Assembly (NCBI GenBank): GCA_002305235.1
Contig: DBQL01000234.1
Span: forward strand, 1-5,932
Reading direction: 5' to 3'
Length of the DNA stretch: 5,932 bases
DNA from: Prevotella sp. UBA1395
GTDB lineage: Bacteria; Bacteroidota; Bacteroidia; Bacteroidales; Bacteroidaceae
Both the position numbers and the translations under genes were made by a program. The notes under the pieces are model-generated. The model had not been told where the DNA came from. It made no database searches and saw only the letters and a program-made list of their open reading frames with translations. Of this stretch, positions 5,161 through 5,932 are shown piece after piece (positions within the stretch are counted from its first letter, which is position 1; each line of letters opens with the position of its first letter).

Positions 5161-5932
5161 CGACACGTCGTATCTTGGCCCCGAGGCTGTTCAAACGATG
5201 CTCGATATCCTCGTAGCCGCGGTCTATCTGGGCGATATTCGCGATACGACTCACCCCGTCGGCACTCAATGCCGCGATGAGCAATGCTATTCCGGCGCGG
5301 ATGTCGGGGCTTGTCATCCTACCCGCACGAAGCGTGATTCGACGGTCTTGCCCCACCACAACGGCCCGGTGTGGGTCGCAAAGGATGATCTGAGCACCCA
5401 TGTCTATGAGCTTGTCGACAAAGAAAAGGCGACTCTCAAACATCTTTTGGTGGATGAGAACAGAGCCTCTTGCCTGTGTCGCCACCACGAGAAGCACCGA
5501 CAAAAGGTCGGGGGTGAGACCCGGCCAAGGGGCATCCGCCAAAGTCATGATGGTGCCATCGATGAACGAGTCGATGATATAATGACTCTGGTGGGGGATG
5601 AGAATGTCGTCGCCTTCGACCTTGATTTTCACGCCAAGACGGCGGAATGCATCGGGAATGACACCGAGATCCTTGAGCGATACGTCCTTGATCCGCACAC
5701 CACTGCCTACCATTGCCGCCATGCCTATGAATGAACCCACCTCGATCATATCAGGTAACAGTCGGTGCTCCGCGCCGTGAAGCGCCTGCACGCCGACAAT
5801 AGTGATGAGGTTACTACCTATCCCACTGATGCCCGCTCCCATCGCATTGAGCAGATGGCACAGCTGTTGGATGTAAGGTTCGCATGCGGCATTGTAGATG
5901 GTGGTGACGCCTTGGGCCATCACCGCGGCCAT
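5153..5932 (-). CDS. murA: UDP-N-acetylglucosamine 1-carboxyvinyltransferase, C-terminal part
   Basis: MurA transfers enolpyruvate from phosphoenolpyruvate to UDP-GlcNAc, the first committed step of peptidoglycan synthesis in the cytoplasm. The 259 visible residues are about the last 60% of a roughly 420-435 residue enzyme; the 5' end lies outside the window. The ATG at 5932 is an internal methionine, not the start. Visible family features, by residue from the window edge, are 'YNAACEPYI' (13-21), 'DMIEVGSF' (61-68), 'DAPWPGLTPDLLS' (133-145), 'KMFESRLFFVDKLIDMGA' (163-180), 'SPDIRAG' (208-214) and 'IDRGYEDIEHRL' (236-247). Asp142 in 'LTPD' corresponds to the catalytic Asp305 of E. coli MurA, and Arg238 in 'DRGYE' to Arg397. 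The active-site Cys (E. coli Cys115; Asp in fosfomycin-resistant lineages) is outside the window. The 3' end overlaps rimM. Confidence 0.96.
   Translation of the reverse strand: MAAVMAQGVTTIYNAACEPYIQQLCHLLNAMGAGISGIGSNLITIVGVQALHGAEHRLLPDMIEVGSFIGMAAMVGSGVRIKDVSLKDLGVIPDAFRRLGVKIKVEGDDILIPHQSHYIIDSFIDGTIMTLADAPWPGLTPDLLSVLLVVATQARGSVLIHQKMFESRLFFVDKLIDMGAQIILCDPHRAVVVGQDRRITLRAGRMTSPDIRAGIALLIAALSADGVSRIANIAQIDRGYEDIEHRLNSLGAKIRRVDD

Noticed and set aside
3751..5280. 509-codon open frame on the plus strand
   Set aside because: It lies antisense to dxr, rimM and murA, which have unmistakable family motifs. Its translation is rich in His, Arg and Val and shows no domain; it is a shadow frame of GC-rich coding DNA.

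Overview
The window looks like chromosomal DNA from a Bacteroidetes bacterium, most likely order Bacteroidales and possibly a relatively GC-rich Prevotella-like lineage. The evidence is the gene order murA-rimM-dxr-rseP, the style of the proteins (for example MurA 'PWPGLTPD' and a RimM starting 'MIKKEDVYKIG'), the lack of clear Shine-Dalgarno sequences, and matches to the Bacteroidetes -7 promoter motif TAnnTTTG. The genus is an inference. Every gene I can support is on the minus strand, so the biological reading order runs from high to low coordinates.

Positions 5932 to 1794 hold a housekeeping cluster: murA (cytoplasmic peptidoglycan precursor synthesis; 5' end outside the window), rimM (16S rRNA and 30S maturation), dxr (first committed step of the MEP isoprenoid pathway, which feeds undecaprenyl phosphate) and rseP (membrane site-2 protease). 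murA and rimM overlap by a few bases, and rimM and dxr are 36 bases apart. A strong intrinsic terminator at 1720-1772 closes the unit just after rseP. The cluster is interrupted only between dxr and rseP, where about 190 bases form one long imperfect inverted repeat with roughly 32-base ends. This is the most unusual structure in the window.

Positions 1053 to 1793 form a long gap with no convincing gene. It contains the rseP terminator, a second intrinsic-type terminator at 1139-1204 facing the same way, and a small basic open frame of doubtful status between them. The second terminator suggests either an unannotated short transcript or insulation of the next promoter.

Positions 297 to 1052 encode a secreted, probably outer-membrane beta-barrel protein of no recognised family, with its own candidate promoter. 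Positions 1 to 62 hold the first 20 codons of another minus-strand gene, probably a bile acid:sodium symporter family transporter, also with a candidate promoter. No tRNA, rRNA, CRISPR array or transposase gene was seen. No new defence or metabolic system is evident; the interest lies in the non-coding structures.
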